Shown piece by piece: positions 17,394 through 27,553 of a stretch of 64,000 nt of DNA. Origin of the DNA: Microbacterium terregens (GTDB taxonomy: Bacteria; Actinomycetota; Actinomycetes; Actinomycetales; Microbacteriaceae); the NCBI RefSeq assembly GCF_039534975.1, contig NZ_BAAAWH010000001.1, positions 1 through 64,000 on the forward strand. Reading direction: 5' to 3'. The notes beneath the pieces were generated by a model. It searched no databases and had not been told where the DNA came from. It worked only from the letters and a program-made list of their open reading frames with translations. Position 1 is the stretch's first letter, and each line of letters opens with the position of its first letter. The position numbers were made by a program, and so were the translations under genes.

Positions 17394-18761
17394 ATGCGCC
17401 AGCCGTCGATCGTGTGGTTCCGCGATGACCTGCGCCTTGCGGACAACCCGGCGCTGCGGGCCGCGATCGACCGCGGTGAGCCGGTGATCGGCCTGTACGT
17501 GCTCGATGAGCAGTCCGACGGCATCCGCCCGCTCGGCGGCGCGGCGAAGTGGTGGCTCGACGGCAGTCTGCGCTCGCTGTCCGCGCGCCTCACCGAGCGC
17601 GGCTCGACGCTCGTGCTGCGGCGCGGGCGAGCGGCATCCGTCGTCGAAGAGGTGGTGAAGGATGCCGGCGCCGACGCGGTCTTCTGGAGCCGTCGATACG
17701 GCGGGGCGGAGCGGGAGGTGGATGCCGCGCTGAAGTCCGCGCTGCGCGGCAGCGGCGTGACGGTCGCGTCGTTCGGCGCCTCGCTGCTGTTCGAACCGTG
17801 GACCGTGCAGACGGGCGCCGGCACGCCGTACTCGGTCTTCACGCCGTTCTGGCGGGCGTGCCAGTCGATGCCGGCGCCGCGGGCGCCGCTTCCCGAGCCG
17901 CGCGAGATCCCGGGCCCGCAGTCGGAGCCCACGAGCGACGACCTCGACGACTGGGCGTTGCTGCCGACGGATCCGGACTGGGCAGGGGGCCTGCGCGAGA
18001 CGTGGGAACCCGGCGAACCCGCCGCGCGCGCTCGGCTGCGGGAGTTCCTCGCCGAGGACCTCGCCGAGTACGACCGTTCGCGGGACGAGCCGTCGGCGGG
18101 CGCGACCTCGGGGCTCTCCCCTCGGCTGCGCTGGGGCGAACTGAGCCCGCACACGGTGTGGCACGAGACGATCGAGTCAGGTCACCCGGCAGGGCGGTTC
18201 CTCTCCGAACTCGGGTGGCGGGAGTTCGCGTCCCATGTCCTGTATCACCACCCGGATCTGGCGACGAAGAACCTCCGCCCCGAGTTCGACGCGTTCCCCT
18301 GGCCCCGGCTGCGTCCGGCGCAGCTGCGCGCATGGCAGCAGGGCCGCACCGGCGTCCCGCTCGTGGATGCCGGCATGCGCGAACTCTGGCGAACGGGGGT
18401 GATGCACAACCGCATCCGGATGGTGACGGCATCCTTCCTCGTGAAGAACCTGCTCATCGACTGGCGACGGGGCGAGGAGTGGTTCTGGGACACGCTGGTG
18501 GATGCCGACGGCGCGAGCAACCCGTTCAACTGGCAGTGGGTGGCCGGGTCGGGCGCCGACGCCGCCCCGTACTTCCGTGTGTTCAACCCCGAGCTGCAGG
18601 CGAAGAAGTTCGACCCGCACTCCGAGTACATCCGACAGTGGGCGCCGGAGTACGGGCCGGATGCCGCGGATCTCGCGCCCCCGCCGATCGTGGACCTCGC
18701 GCAGTCGCGAAAGGACGCGCTTGCGGCGTACGAGCGGATGCGCCGCACGTCACGCCCCTGA
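17394..18761 (+). CDS. phr: Deoxyribodipyrimidine photo-lyase
   Basis: This 455-residue photolyase repairs UV cyclobutane dimers using FADH and light. The N-terminal antenna domain starts SIVWFRDDLRLADNPAL. The FAD domain contains LSPRLRWGELSP, WREF, MRELWRTGVMHNRIRMVTAS and the conserved NPFNWQWVAGSGADAAPYFR. The C-terminus KFDPHSEYIRQWAPE is standard. GGATGC/GCATCC occurs nine times in this gene alone, showing the host composition signature strongly. Confidence 0.95.
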   Translation: MRQPSIVWFRDDLRLADNPALRAAIDRGEPVIGLYVLDEQSDGIRPLGGAAKWWLDGSLRSLSARLTERGSTLVLRRGRAASVVEEVVKDAGADAVFWSRRYGGAEREVDAALKSALRGSGVTVASFGASLLFEPWTVQTGAGTPYSVFTPFWRACQSMPAPRAPLPEPREIPGPQSEPTSDDLDDWALLPTDPDWAGGLRETWEPGEPAARARLREFLAEDLAEYDRSRDEPSAGATSGLSPRLRWGELSPHTVWHETIESGHPAGRFLSELGWREFASHVLYHHPDLATKNLRPEFDAFPWPRLRPAQLRAWQQGRTGVPLVDAGMRELWRTGVMHNRIRMVTASFLVKNLLIDWRRGEEWFWDTLVDADGASNPFNWQWVAGSGADAAPYFRVFNPELQAKKFDPHSEYIRQWAPEYGPDAADLAPPPIVDLAQSRKDALAAYERMRRTSRP

Positions 18762-18795
18762 GGGCCGGTGCGCCGACTCCTGCTCCCTCACTCTC

Positions 18796-18856
18796 GTTCA
18801 CTTGTCCTGTTTGTACGCGAAAGGCGCTCTGCGGCGTACAAACAGCGCAAGTGAAC
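18796..18856. terminator. Long imperfect inverted repeat after the photolyase gene
   Basis: Arms of 23 bases (18796-18818 and 18834-18856) pair except for two central positions, with outer GTTCACTTG and inner TGTTTGTACGC blocks and a 15-base loop. It lies 34 bases after the photolyase stop. Its sequence is unrelated to the hairpin at 17254. A terminator or mRNA-stabilising role is inferred. Confidence 0.55.
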
Positions 18857-18989
18857 ACGGGGGGCTTCGCTCAGTCACCGGCGGGGTCGTGCGGGCCAGC
18901 CCGCGGCGCATCCGGGGGTTGGCCACCGGGTGCGCGGACAACCGGACCTCTACGCTCGAGGGAACTGCCCTCGAACCGACAGGAACCCG

Positions 18990-19388
18990 ATGTCCGAACC
19001 GACCCAGCCCGCGCAGCCGCAGCCCCAGCAGCCGCCGCAGTACCAGCAGCAGCCACCGCAGTACCAGCCGGCGCCCGGTGCCCCAGCCCCGCAGTACGGC
19101 GCAGCACCTCAGTACGGCGGCGGGTCCCCGCAGTATGGTGCATCGGCACCGCAGTACGGTGCGGCTCCGCAGCGGGGGCTCAGCCCCAAGTCGTGGGTCG
19201 CCACCCTGCTGCTGTCGATCTTCCTCGGCGAGCTCGGCATCGACCGGTTCTACCTCGGCAAGGTGGGCACCGGCATCCTGAAGCTGGTCACGCTCGGCGG
19301 ATTCGGCATCTGGTGGCTGATCGACATCATCCTCACGATCGCGGGAGCGGCGACGGACAAGCAGGGACTCGTCGTCAAGGCCACCTAG
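18990..19388 (+). CDS. TM2 domain membrane protein
   Basis: This 132-residue protein has a low-complexity N-terminus (about 65 residues of Gln, Pro, Tyr, Gly and Ala with QYG repeats) and a C-terminal TM2 domain: KSWVATLLLSIFLGELGIDR, FYLG, then GGFGIWWLIDIILTI. TM2 proteins have two membrane helices and are of uncertain function. The start MSEPTQP follows AGGAA at proper spacing. Confidence 0.88.
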   Translation: MSEPTQPAQPQPQQPPQYQQQPPQYQPAPGAPAPQYGAAPQYGGGSPQYGASAPQYGAAPQRGLSPKSWVATLLLSIFLGELGIDRFYLGKVGTGILKLVTLGGFGIWWLIDIILTIAGAATDKQGLVVKAT

Positions 19389-19465
19389 CCCCGGAACGGC
19401 GCGGCCTGTGAACACGCGACGCCCGTCGGGAATGCCGCGACCGGCCGAGCGGGTTGCATCTGGGG

Positions 19466-20518
19466 ATGAGCACCCCACCTGCACCCGCCCTGTCCGTTCT
19501 CGACCTCGTGCCCGTGCGCACCGGGCAGACCAGCGCTCAGGCGGTGGCGGCGTCGCTGCACCTCGTCGCGCGCGCCGATGACCTCGGTTACCGTCGCTAC
19601 TGGTTCGCGGAACACCACAACATGCCCGCGGTCGCCTCGACCACCCCCCCTGTCCTGATCGCCGCCGCCGCGGCGCGCAGCAGCCGCATCCGCGTCGGGT
19701 CCGGCGGTGTGATGCTGCCGAACCACTCGCCGCTCGTGGTGGCCGAGCAGTTCGCCGCGCTCGAGGCGCTCGCGCCGGGCCGCATCGACCTCGGTATCGG
19801 CCGGGCGCCGGGCAGCGACCCCGTGATCACGCAGCTTCTGCGGATGTCGGGCACGACGTCGGACGTCGAACGCTTCCCCGATCACATCCGCGACATCATT
19901 TCGCTCGTCTCACCCGACGGGGCGACCGTGCGGTTCTCGAGCGGCGGCGAGTACGGCATCCACGCGACACCCCAGGCCGAGGGCGCCCCCGACGTGTGGC
20001 TGCTCGGCTCGAGTGACTACTCGGCGCAGCTGGCGGCATCCCTCGGTCTGCCGTACGTGTTCGCGAACCACTTCTCGGGCGAGGGCCTGGAGCGCGCGCT
20101 CGATCTGTACCGCACCGGCTACCAGTCCACCGAGGCGCACCCCGAGCCGCGGACGTTCCTGACGATCAACGCCGTAGCGGCGACGGATGCCGAGGAGGCC
20201 GAAGCCCGCGCACTGCCGCAGCTGCGCATGATGGCGCGGCTGCGCACCGGCAAGCCGCTGACCGCGCTCGAGACCGTCGAGGAGGCGCGCGCCGCCCTCG
20301 CCACCGAGGCGGACGCGCAGGCAGAGTCGATCATGGCCGCCGCACGCCGCCGCTGGCTCGTCGGCACCGGCGCGGACGTGCGAGCCCAGGTCGCGGAGTT
20401 CGCCGCCAAGTACGGCGTGGACGAGGTCATGATCTCGCCGGTCGGCGGCGCCTTCGACGGCGAGCCGATGGATGCCGCGACCGGCCGGGCGCAGACGCTG
20501 GAGCTGCTCGCGGCCTGA
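19466..20518 (+). CDS. LLM class flavin-dependent oxidoreductase
   Basis: This 350-residue luciferase-like monooxygenase-fold protein begins LSVLDLVPVRTGQTSAQAV, continues with GYRRYWFAEHHNMPAVAST and RIRVGSGGVMLPNHSPLVVA, and includes GRIDLGIGRAPGSDP. This subgroup (the MsnO8/YhbW type) uses FMN or F420, but the substrate is not predictable. A TTG at 19454 could extend it by four residues. The 40-bp tandem repeat array begins shortly after its stop. Confidence 0.88.
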   Translation: MSTPPAPALSVLDLVPVRTGQTSAQAVAASLHLVARADDLGYRRYWFAEHHNMPAVASTTPPVLIAAAAARSSRIRVGSGGVMLPNHSPLVVAEQFAALEALAPGRIDLGIGRAPGSDPVITQLLRMSGTTSDVERFPDHIRDIISLVSPDGATVRFSSGGEYGIHATPQAEGAPDVWLLGSSDYSAQLAASLGLPYVFANHFSGEGLERALDLYRTGYQSTEAHPEPRTFLTINAVAATDAEEAEARALPQLRMMARLRTGKPLTALETVEEARAALATEADAQAESIMAAARRRWLVGTGADVRAQVAEFAAKYGVDEVMISPVGGAFDGEPMDAATGRAQTLELLAA

Positions 20519-20545
20519 GCGGGGAGCTCGGACCGGTGAACTCCC

Positions 20546-20835
20546 CGAAGCGGGTAGACGGTGCGTGCGGTCCGGGCGTGCGCACCGAAGCAAGTGGACC
20601 TCGCGTGCGGTCCGGGCGTGCGCACCGGAGCACGTGGACCTCGCGTGCGGTCCGGGCGTGCGCACCGAAGCAAGTGGACGGTACGTGCGGTCCGGGCGTG
20701 CGCACCGAAGCAAGTGGACGGTACGTGCGGTCCGGGCGTGCGCACCGAAGCAAGTGGACGGTGCGTGCGGTCCGGGCGTGCGCACCGGAGCACGTGGACG
20801 GTACGTGCGGTCCGGGCGTGCGCACCGGAGGAGAT
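20546..20835. repeat. 40-bp tandem repeat array in the 436-bp convergent gap
   Basis: Six full 40-bp units (boundaries at 20581, 20621, 20661, 20701, 20741, 20781) are flanked by partial units. Each contains CGCACCGAAGCAAGTGGAC and GTGCGGTCCGGGCGTG. Variation is limited to GAAGCAA versus GAGCAC and TC, GT or GG before the next block. Units at 20661 and 20701 are identical. The array fills the gap between convergent genes (20519-20954). Because 40 is not a multiple of 3, it opens false reading frames on both strands. There are no spacers, so it is not CRISPR. Confidence 0.95.
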
Positions 20836-20954
20836 GGTCAGTCCTGAGGACCGAAGCGCCCGATCCAATCCTCAGCTTCGCGCATCCCCTCACGAGGCAA
20901 CGGCCGAAGCGACCGACCGCACTGGACCGACCACCCTCGGCCGACCGGGCGGGA

Positions 20955-21920
20955 CTAGGCCTCGGGCTCGCCGCTCAGCAGCCCGCGCAGCCAGTCGCGC
21001 GCCTCGACGAAGACGTCGTCGGAGTACCGCTCGGGATAGCGCACGATCGCGCGGTCCGCGCGGGGGTAGGACCCGAGGAAGACGACCTTCGGGCTGAAGC
21101 GGCGCAGACCCAGCAGCGCGTCGGCCATGCGCTCGTCCTCGATGTGGCCATCGGCGTCGATGACGAACCGGTAGCGGCCGAGGGCATCGCCGATCGGGCG
21201 GGACGCGAGCAGCGAGAGGTTGATGCCCCGCGTCGCGAACTGCTCCAGCATCTCCAGCAGCGCACCGGGGTGGTCATCGGGCAGTTCTGCGATGAGCGAC
21301 GTCTTGTCGGCGCCGGTGGGCGCCGGCGGCGCGACGGTGCGGGCCACCAGCACGAACCGCGTGACGGCGTTCGGGTTGTCGCCGAGGTTCTCGGCGAGCA
21401 GGGTCAGCTCGTGATGCTCGAGGATCCCGGGGGGCGCGATCGCGGCATCCGCATCGCTGGTCCCGTCGAGCAGGCCCATGGCGCTGGCGACATTGCTGGA
21501 TGCCGGGACGTGCGCGTGCGCGGGAAGCGTGCGGGTCAGCCACTGCAGGCACTGCGCATACGCGACGGGGTGCGCCGCGATGAGCGAGACCTGCTCGAGC
21601 GTGGTCCCCGGCCGGGCGACGAGGACGAAGTCGACCGGGACGAGGTACTCCCCCACGATCCGCAGACCGGGCATCGTCGCGAGCGCGTCCTGGGCGGTCG
21701 AGACACCGCCGTCGACGGAGTTCTCGATCGCGATCATCGCGGCGTCTGAACGACCCTCCACGACGTCGGCGAGCGCCTCGCCGACGTTGCGGACCGACCG
21801 CCAGTGCTGGTTGCGCGCTTCGGGCACCTGGGCCAGCGCGGCCTCCGTGAAGGTGCCCGCCGGTCCCAGATAGCTGTAGCTGCGGCGGGCGGGGGCATCA
21901 GGGTCCGTGGTCACCCGCAT
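20955..21920 (-). CDS. pheA: Prephenate dehydratase
   Basis: This 321-residue enzyme converts prephenate to phenylpyruvate in phenylalanine synthesis. The catalytic domain begins YSYLGPAGTFTEAAL near residue 16 and includes MIAIENSVDGGVSTAQDAL. The regulatory ACT domain near residues 205-285 contains LLEMLEQFATRGINLSLLASRP, through which phenylalanine feedback is expected. It is monofunctional, with no chorismate mutase domain. Confidence 0.95.
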   Translation of the reverse strand: MRVTTDPDAPARRSYSYLGPAGTFTEAALAQVPEARNQHWRSVRNVGEALADVVEGRSDAAMIAIENSVDGGVSTAQDALATMPGLRIVGEYLVPVDFVLVARPGTTLEQVSLIAAHPVAYAQCLQWLTRTLPAHAHVPASSNVASAMGLLDGTSDADAAIAPPGILEHHELTLLAENLGDNPNAVTRFVLVARTVAPPAPTGADKTSLIAELPDDHPGALLEMLEQFATRGINLSLLASRPIGDALGRYRFVIDADGHIEDERMADALLGLRRFSPKVVFLGSYPRADRAIVRYPERYSDDVFVEARDWLRGLLSGEPEA

Positions 21921-22009
21921 AGCCTAGCCAGGACCGGCCGCGGGGCCTCGCGCCCGAATCTGCGGATACCGGGTGACCCAGGACCGCTGTACCCGGCAGA
22001 CTGGAACAC

Positions 22010-23650
22010 ATGAGTACGCGCGCAGGACTTCCGGCCGAAGCATCCGACCTCATCGATATCGACGAGTTGATCGCCGCCTACTACGACAGAAAGCCGGATG
22101 CCGCCATCCCTGAGCAGCGCGTCGCGTTCGGCACGAGCGGCCACCGCGGCTCGTCGCTGAGCACCAGCTTCAACGAGGACCACATCCTGGCCACCACCCA
22201 GGCGATCATCGACTACCGCAACGCACAGGGCATCGCCGGGCCGCTCTTCCTGGGCCGCGACACGCACGGGCTGTCGCTGCCGGCGGAACGCAGCGCGATC
22301 GAAGTGCTCGTGGCCAACGGGGTGGACGTGCGCGTCGACTCCCGCGACTCGTGGGTGCCGACACCCGCGATCAGCCACGCGATCCTCGCCTACAACCGCG
22401 GGCGTGCGCTCGATGACCCGGGACGCTCGGACGGCATCGTGGTGACCCCATCGCACAACCCGCCGCGCGACGGCGGCTTCAAGTACAACCCACCCAACGG
22501 CGGCCCGGCCGACACCGACGCGACCGGGTGGATCGCAGACCGCGCGAACGAGCTGATCGCGGCGGGCCTGGACGGCGTCCGCCGCACGCCGTTCAAGGAC
22601 CTCGACGCCGACGCCCTGGGCGAGTACGACTTCCGCAGGCAGTACGTCGGCGACCTGGAGAACATCATCGACATCGCGGCGATCCGCCGCGCGGGCGTGC
22701 GCATCGGCGCCGACCCTCTCGGTGGCGCGTCCGTGGACTACTGGACGCTGATCGGAGAGCACTACGGACTCGACCTCACGGTCGTGAACCCCGACGTCGA
22801 TCCGACCTGGCGGTTCATGACGCTGGACTGGGACGAGAAGATCCGCATGGACCCGTCCTCACCGTCGGCGATGGCCTCTCTGGTGGCGAGGCGGCACGAC
22901 TACGACATCTTGACCGGCAACGACGCGGACTCCGATCGCCACGGCATCGTCACCCCCGACGCCGGGCTGATGAACCCCAACCACTACCTCGCCGTCGCGA
23001 TCGACTATCTGTATTCGCACCGCCCGAACTGGCCGGCGGATGCCGCGGTCGGCAAGACCCTGGTCTCATCGATGATCATCGACCGGGTCGCGGACGCGCT
23101 CGGGCGGAGGCTGCTGGAGGTCCCGGTCGGATTCAAGTGGTTCGTCCCGGGGCTGCTGGACGGCTCCGTCGCGTTCGGGGGCGAGGAGTCCGCGGGCGCG
23201 TCGTTCCTGCGCACGGACGGCACGGTGTGGACCACCGACAAGGACGGCATCCTGCTGTGCCTCCTGGCCGCCGAGATCCTCGCCGTCACGGGCAAGACCC
23301 CCTCCCAGCGCTACGCCGAGCTCGAAGCCCGGTTCGGTTCGTCCGCATACCAGCGCGTGGACGCGCCGGCGACACCGGCGCAGAAGGCGCAGCTGGCGAA
23401 GCTGTCACCCGACGCCGTCACCGCGACCGAGCTCGCCGGCGAGCCGATCATCGCGAAGCTCTCGCACGCTCCCGGCAACGGCGCCGCGATCGGGGGGCTC
23501 AAGGTCGTGACCGAGCACGCCTGGTTCGCGGCCCGCCCCTCCGGAACCGAGGACGTGTACAAGCTCTACGCCGAATCACTCCGCGGCGAGGAGCACCTGC
23601 GCGAGGTGCAGGAGGAGGCCCGCGCCGTCGTCGCGGCCGCGCTGGCCTGA
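22010..23650 (+). CDS. pgm: Phosphoglucomutase (alpha-D-glucose phosphate-specific)
   Basis: This 546-residue enzyme interconverts glucose-1-phosphate and glucose-6-phosphate. It has [11 protein letters not shown] near residue 43, the phosphoserine loop [19 protein letters not shown] near 148-166, the metal-binding loop [10 protein letters not shown] near 303, and the sugar- and phosphate-binding segments [12 protein letters not shown] and [15 protein letters not shown]. It links glycogen and nucleotide-sugar metabolism to glycolysis. Length and motifs are canonical. Confidence 0.96.
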   Translation: MSTRAGLPAEASDLIDIDELIAAYYDRKPDAAIPEQRVAFGTSGHRGSSLSTSFNEDHILATTQAIIDYRNAQGIAGPLFLGRDTHGLSLPAERSAIEVLVANGVDVRVDSRDSWVPTPAISHAILAYNRGRALDDPGRSDGIVVTPSHNPPRDGGFKYNPPNGGPADTDATGWIADRANELIAAGLDGVRRTPFKDLDADALGEYDFRRQYVGDLENIIDIAAIRRAGVRIGADPLGGASVDYWTLIGEHYGLDLTVVNPDVDPTWRFMTLDWDEKIRMDPSSPSAMASLVARRHDYDILTGNDADSDRHGIVTPDAGLMNPNHYLAVAIDYLYSHRPNWPADAAVGKTLVSSMIIDRVADALGRRLLEVPVGFKWFVPGLLDGSVAFGGEESAGASFLRTDGTVWTTDKDGILLCLLAAEILAVTGKTPSQRYAELEARFGSSAYQRVDAPATPAQKAQLAKLSPDAVTATELAGEPIIAKLSHAPGNGAAIGGLKVVTEHAWFAARPSGTEDVYKLYAESLRGEEHLREVQEEARAVVAAALA

Positions 23651-23675
23651 GTCCCGCCGGGCCCGGCGCGCCGGG

Positions 23676-25256
23676 CTAAGCGAGGGGCAGCAGCGCGGTC
23701 CAGGCGCGGCGACGCTCGGCCCTCGGGTCGGATTCGATGCGATCCGGCTGCGCGATGATCAACGTGAGCCGCCGGGGGACGACGTACTCGGGCCAGTACG
23801 CCGGCGGCGCGCCGACGGCGGCGAAACGCAGCCAGGCATCCCGCATCCGCGCCCCCGCACTGCTGAACACCTTCCGTCCGCCGAGCGAGGTCATCGTCCG
23901 AGCCAGCGGCGCATCCGCCTGCTCGAACAACGCGAACAGTTCGAGTCCGTGTGTGGCATCCAGCCCGGCCCACCGCAGCAGTCGGGGCGCGACGTCGAAG
24001 CGGTACACGTACACCGGCGCGTACCGCGAATGCCGTTCCGCCACTGCCACGCACGGGTACCAGAACGCGTAGTCCCCTCCGAAGTCCGCGGCCGTCCCCG
24101 CGCCGGGCAGACCCGGATACGCCCGTGCGATGTGATCGCGCCCCTCGTCGGTTCCGCGAGCGAGGACCGCCGCGATGCGCGGTGCCGACCGCGGCAGGAT
24201 GTCGATCCGCCCGCGGAAGATCGTTCCCTCGCGGTCGTTGGTCCCGATGATGAGCGGAATGCGGTGCGCGGTTCCGTTGCGGAAGGACGCCATCGGATGC
24301 CGCGGCACCAGTCGCCCGTCGATCACCGGCGCGAGGCAGAACGTTCCCGGCATCTGCGCGGGCGTGCGGGCCTGCAGAACCAGCGCCGCGGTCGCCAAGG
24401 CCAGGGGCTCGGCTCGGGTGAGGAGAGCGACCGTCGCCTCGACGGTGAGGGGAGCGTCCCGCGCGACGGGCTCCCCCGCCCCGGACGGCGCATCGGGCCC
24501 GACGAGCGCGGTCTGACTGCGCAGGACCTCGACGAACTGCTCGGCCCAGCCGGCCGCCATCGCGCGGGAGTACACCGCATCGGGCGGTGCGCTCTGGGCG
24601 ATCGCGCGTGCGAACAGCCCGCGCGCGGAAGGCGTCCCCATCAGTGTGGTGACGGCGTTGCCGCCGGCGGACTCCCCGAAGACGGTGACCCGATCCGGGT
24701 CGCCCCCGAACAGATGGATGTTGCGATGCACCCATCCCAGCGCGGCGATCTGATCCCGCAGCCCGAGGTTCGACTCCATCGGACGTCGGAGCGTCGAGTA
24801 CCGCGAGAAGTCGAGGTAGCCCAGCGCCCCGAGCCGGTAGTTGAAGCTGACGTAGACGACCTTGCCGGTGTCGACGAAGTTGCGGCCCTGACCACTGAAG
24901 TCTCTGGACGAGCCGGCACTGTATCCGCCGCCGTGGATGAAGACCATGACCGGCAGCAGCCCCGCCGACGCAGACGTGGGAGCGACGACGTTGATGGTGA
25001 GGCAGTCCTCGCCGGACGGTACGTCCGGCGCCGCGCCGGTGAACTGGCCCTTGTGCACCTGCGGAGCGACCTTGCCGAAGACGGTGGCGTCCCGGCATCC
25101 GGTCCAGGGCACGGCTCGTCGCGGCGCGCGGAACCGCAGTCGACCGACCGGTGCGGCAGCGTAGGGGATGCCCCGCCACGCGGTCGTCGCGCCCTCGCGG
25201 ATGCCGCGGATGAGCCCTCCGGTCACCCGCACCTCGAGCGGACGCTGCGTGTTCAC
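23676..25256 (-). CDS. Carboxylesterase/lipase family protein (PnbA-like)
   Basis: This alpha/beta hydrolase of about 526 residues has the type B carboxylesterase layout: RGIPYAAAPVGRLRF near 28-42, EDCLTINVVAP near 83, oxyanion HGGG at 108-111, nucleophile GESAGG with Ser196 and a C-terminal His in DATHGLELFAL. It hydrolyses esters; the physiological substrate is unknown. A GTG start at 25256 is chosen because the open frame extends much further upstream over the glycerate kinase gene without a plausible start. Confidence 0.88.
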   Translation of the reverse strand: MNTQRPLEVRVTGGLIRGIREGATTAWRGIPYAAAPVGRLRFRAPRRAVPWTGCRDATVFGKVAPQVHKGQFTGAAPDVPSGEDCLTINVVAPTSASAGLLPVMVFIHGGGYSAGSSRDFSGQGRNFVDTGKVVYVSFNYRLGALGYLDFSRYSTLRRPMESNLGLRDQIAALGWVHRNIHLFGGDPDRVTVFGESAGGNAVTTLMGTPSARGLFARAIAQSAPPDAVYSRAMAAGWAEQFVEVLRSQTALVGPDAPSGAGEPVARDAPLTVEATVALLTRAEPLALATAALVLQARTPAQMPGTFCLAPVIDGRLVPRHPMASFRNGTAHRIPLIIGTNDREGTIFRGRIDILPRSAPRIAAVLARGTDEGRDHIARAYPGLPGAGTAADFGGDYAFWYPCVAVAERHSRYAPVYVYRFDVAPRLLRWAGLDATHGLELFALFEQADAPLARTMTSLGGRKVFSSAGARMRDAWLRFAAVGAPPAYWPEYVVPRRLTLIIAQPDRIESDPRAERRRAWTALLPLA

Positions 25257-25324
25257 AGTCCCGTGTCTACGCCGTCTGCGCGCGAAGCACCACGGCCCCG
25301 CGCGCGGTACGTGCGGCTGCGGGT

Positions 25325-26425
25325 TCAGCCGAGGTCGCGCGCGAGTCGCCGGCCGGCCTCGCGCAGCCACCGCGCGGGCTCGGCCATCGCCGCCTGCGCG
25401 GTTCCGGCGAGCGCTGTCAGCGAGACGACGTGGGCGAAGGCGGAGGTGTCGGCATCCGTCATGATCCGTCCGGCGACCAGCGCGACGCGAGCGCCGTGGG
25501 CGGCTCCGGCGACGTGGGAGGGCACCTTCCCGGACGCGGACTGTCCGTCGAACGCGCCCTCTCCCGTCACGACGACGGATGCCGCGCCCGCCGCGTCGGG
25601 CAGCCCGATGAGCTCGGCCACGGTGGCCGCGCCCGGCGCGAGGGTCGCGCCCCACGCCAGCAGCCCGAAGCCGGTGCCGCCGGCGGCCCCCGCCCCCGGC
25701 GTGGCCGGATCCGCCGCGACCAGCCGCGCAAGGTGGGCGAGGCCGGCATCCAGCCGCACGATCTGTGCCGGATCCGCCCCCTTCTGGGGACCGAACACCG
25801 CGGCGGCACCGCGCCGACCGAGCAGCGGGCTGGTCACATCGACGAGCCCGACCACGCCCGCGGGCGGCAGCGCCGCCAGGTGCGACAGGTCGAGTTCCCC
25901 GATGGCGGACAGCCCGCCCGCGCCGAGGGGGACCTCTGCACCGCGCGCGTCGAGAAGACGGGCGCCGAGAGCGCGCAGCATCCCGGTGCCGCCATCGGTC
26001 GACCCCGACGAGCCGAGTCCGACGACCACGCGCGAGACGCCGGCTGCCAGCGCCGCGGCGATCGCCTGCCCGAGCCCGTAGGTGTGCGCCTCCAGCGGGC
26101 GCAGCTCGTCGAGCATCTCGATGCCCGACGTCGCGGCGAGTTCCACGACCGCGGTACCGGACGGTGCCTGCGCGGTCGGCGGCAGGCGCAGCCATGCGGC
26201 GTCGACGTCGGTGTTCGCGGGGCCGGTGACACGCACGGGCACACGCGCGGCGCCGGGAACAGCCGCAGCGAACGCGTCGAGGGTGCCCTCTCCGCCGTCC
26301 GCCATCGGCAGGCGGACGAGCTCATCCTCCGGCCGGACGGACTGCCACCCGTCTGCCAGCGCGGACGCGGCATCCGCTGCGCTGATCGTGCCCTTGAACG
26401 AGTCGGGGGCGAAGACGACGATCAC
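25325..26425 (-). CDS. Glycerate kinase (GarK/GlxK family)
   Basis: This 366-residue glycerate 2-kinase starts with the signature MIVVFAPDSFKGTISAADAA. LPMADGGEGTLDAF follows near 40, GLGSSGSTDGGTGML near 130 and VVTGEGAFDGQSASGK near 285. It phosphorylates glycerate from glyoxylate or sugar-acid breakdown. It could serve the sugar-acid gene sets elsewhere in the window, but adjacency gives no specific link. Confidence 0.93.
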   Translation of the reverse strand: MIVVFAPDSFKGTISAADAASALADGWQSVRPEDELVRLPMADGGEGTLDAFAAAVPGAARVPVRVTGPANTDVDAAWLRLPPTAQAPSGTAVVELAATSGIEMLDELRPLEAHTYGLGQAIAAALAAGVSRVVVGLGSSGSTDGGTGMLRALGARLLDARGAEVPLGAGGLSAIGELDLSHLAALPPAGVVGLVDVTSPLLGRRGAAAVFGPQKGADPAQIVRLDAGLAHLARLVAADPATPGAGAAGGTGFGLLAWGATLAPGAATVAELIGLPDAAGAASVVVTGEGAFDGQSASGKVPSHVAGAAHGARVALVAGRIMTDADTSAFAHVVSLTALAGTAQAAMAEPARWLREAGRRLARDLG

Positions 26426-26506
26426 GGCCTCACAGTACTCGGCGCGGGCCGCGGGAGCGCGCGTCGCTTACGGACGAGATGCGCACACCCTCCCGCTCGC
26501 ACGTAA

Positions 26507-27445
<939 letters not shown>

Positions 27446-27465
27446 CCGCCCCGTGACGCTGTCAG

Positions 27466-27538
27466 CCGCGAGACCGCATAGGCGCGACGAGACGGAGGTT
27501 GATCACCCCGGTCTCGCGGCGCCTATGCAGTTTCGCGG
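27466..27538. terminator. Long inverted repeat between convergent genes
   Basis: Arms of about 28 bases (27466-27493 and 27511-27538) pair with three mismatches; the core is GCATAGGCGC against GCGCCTATGC. It sits exactly between the ends of the hydrolase (+) and the TspO-like gene (-), so it likely terminates transcription from both sides. Confidence 0.65.
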
Positions 27539-27553
27539 TTCGAAGGCGGGGCG

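Noticed and set aside
20546..20835. Possible CRISPR array
   Set aside because: The repeats are contiguous with no unique spacers, and no cas genes are present.
20472..21749. Long plus-strand open frame over the tandem repeat and pheA
   Set aside because: It is antisense to pheA and driven by repeat sequence; the product is Arg/Gly-rich with no recognisable domain.
23949..26081. 710-codon open frame on the plus strand
   Set aside because: It is antisense to the carboxylesterase and glycerate kinase genes, which have clear family motifs. Such frames are common in high-GC DNA.
23676..26195. Extended N-terminus of the carboxylesterase (839 codons)
   Set aside because: The extra part is the antisense or out-of-frame reading of the glycerate kinase gene and is Arg-rich; homology starts after the GTG at 25256.
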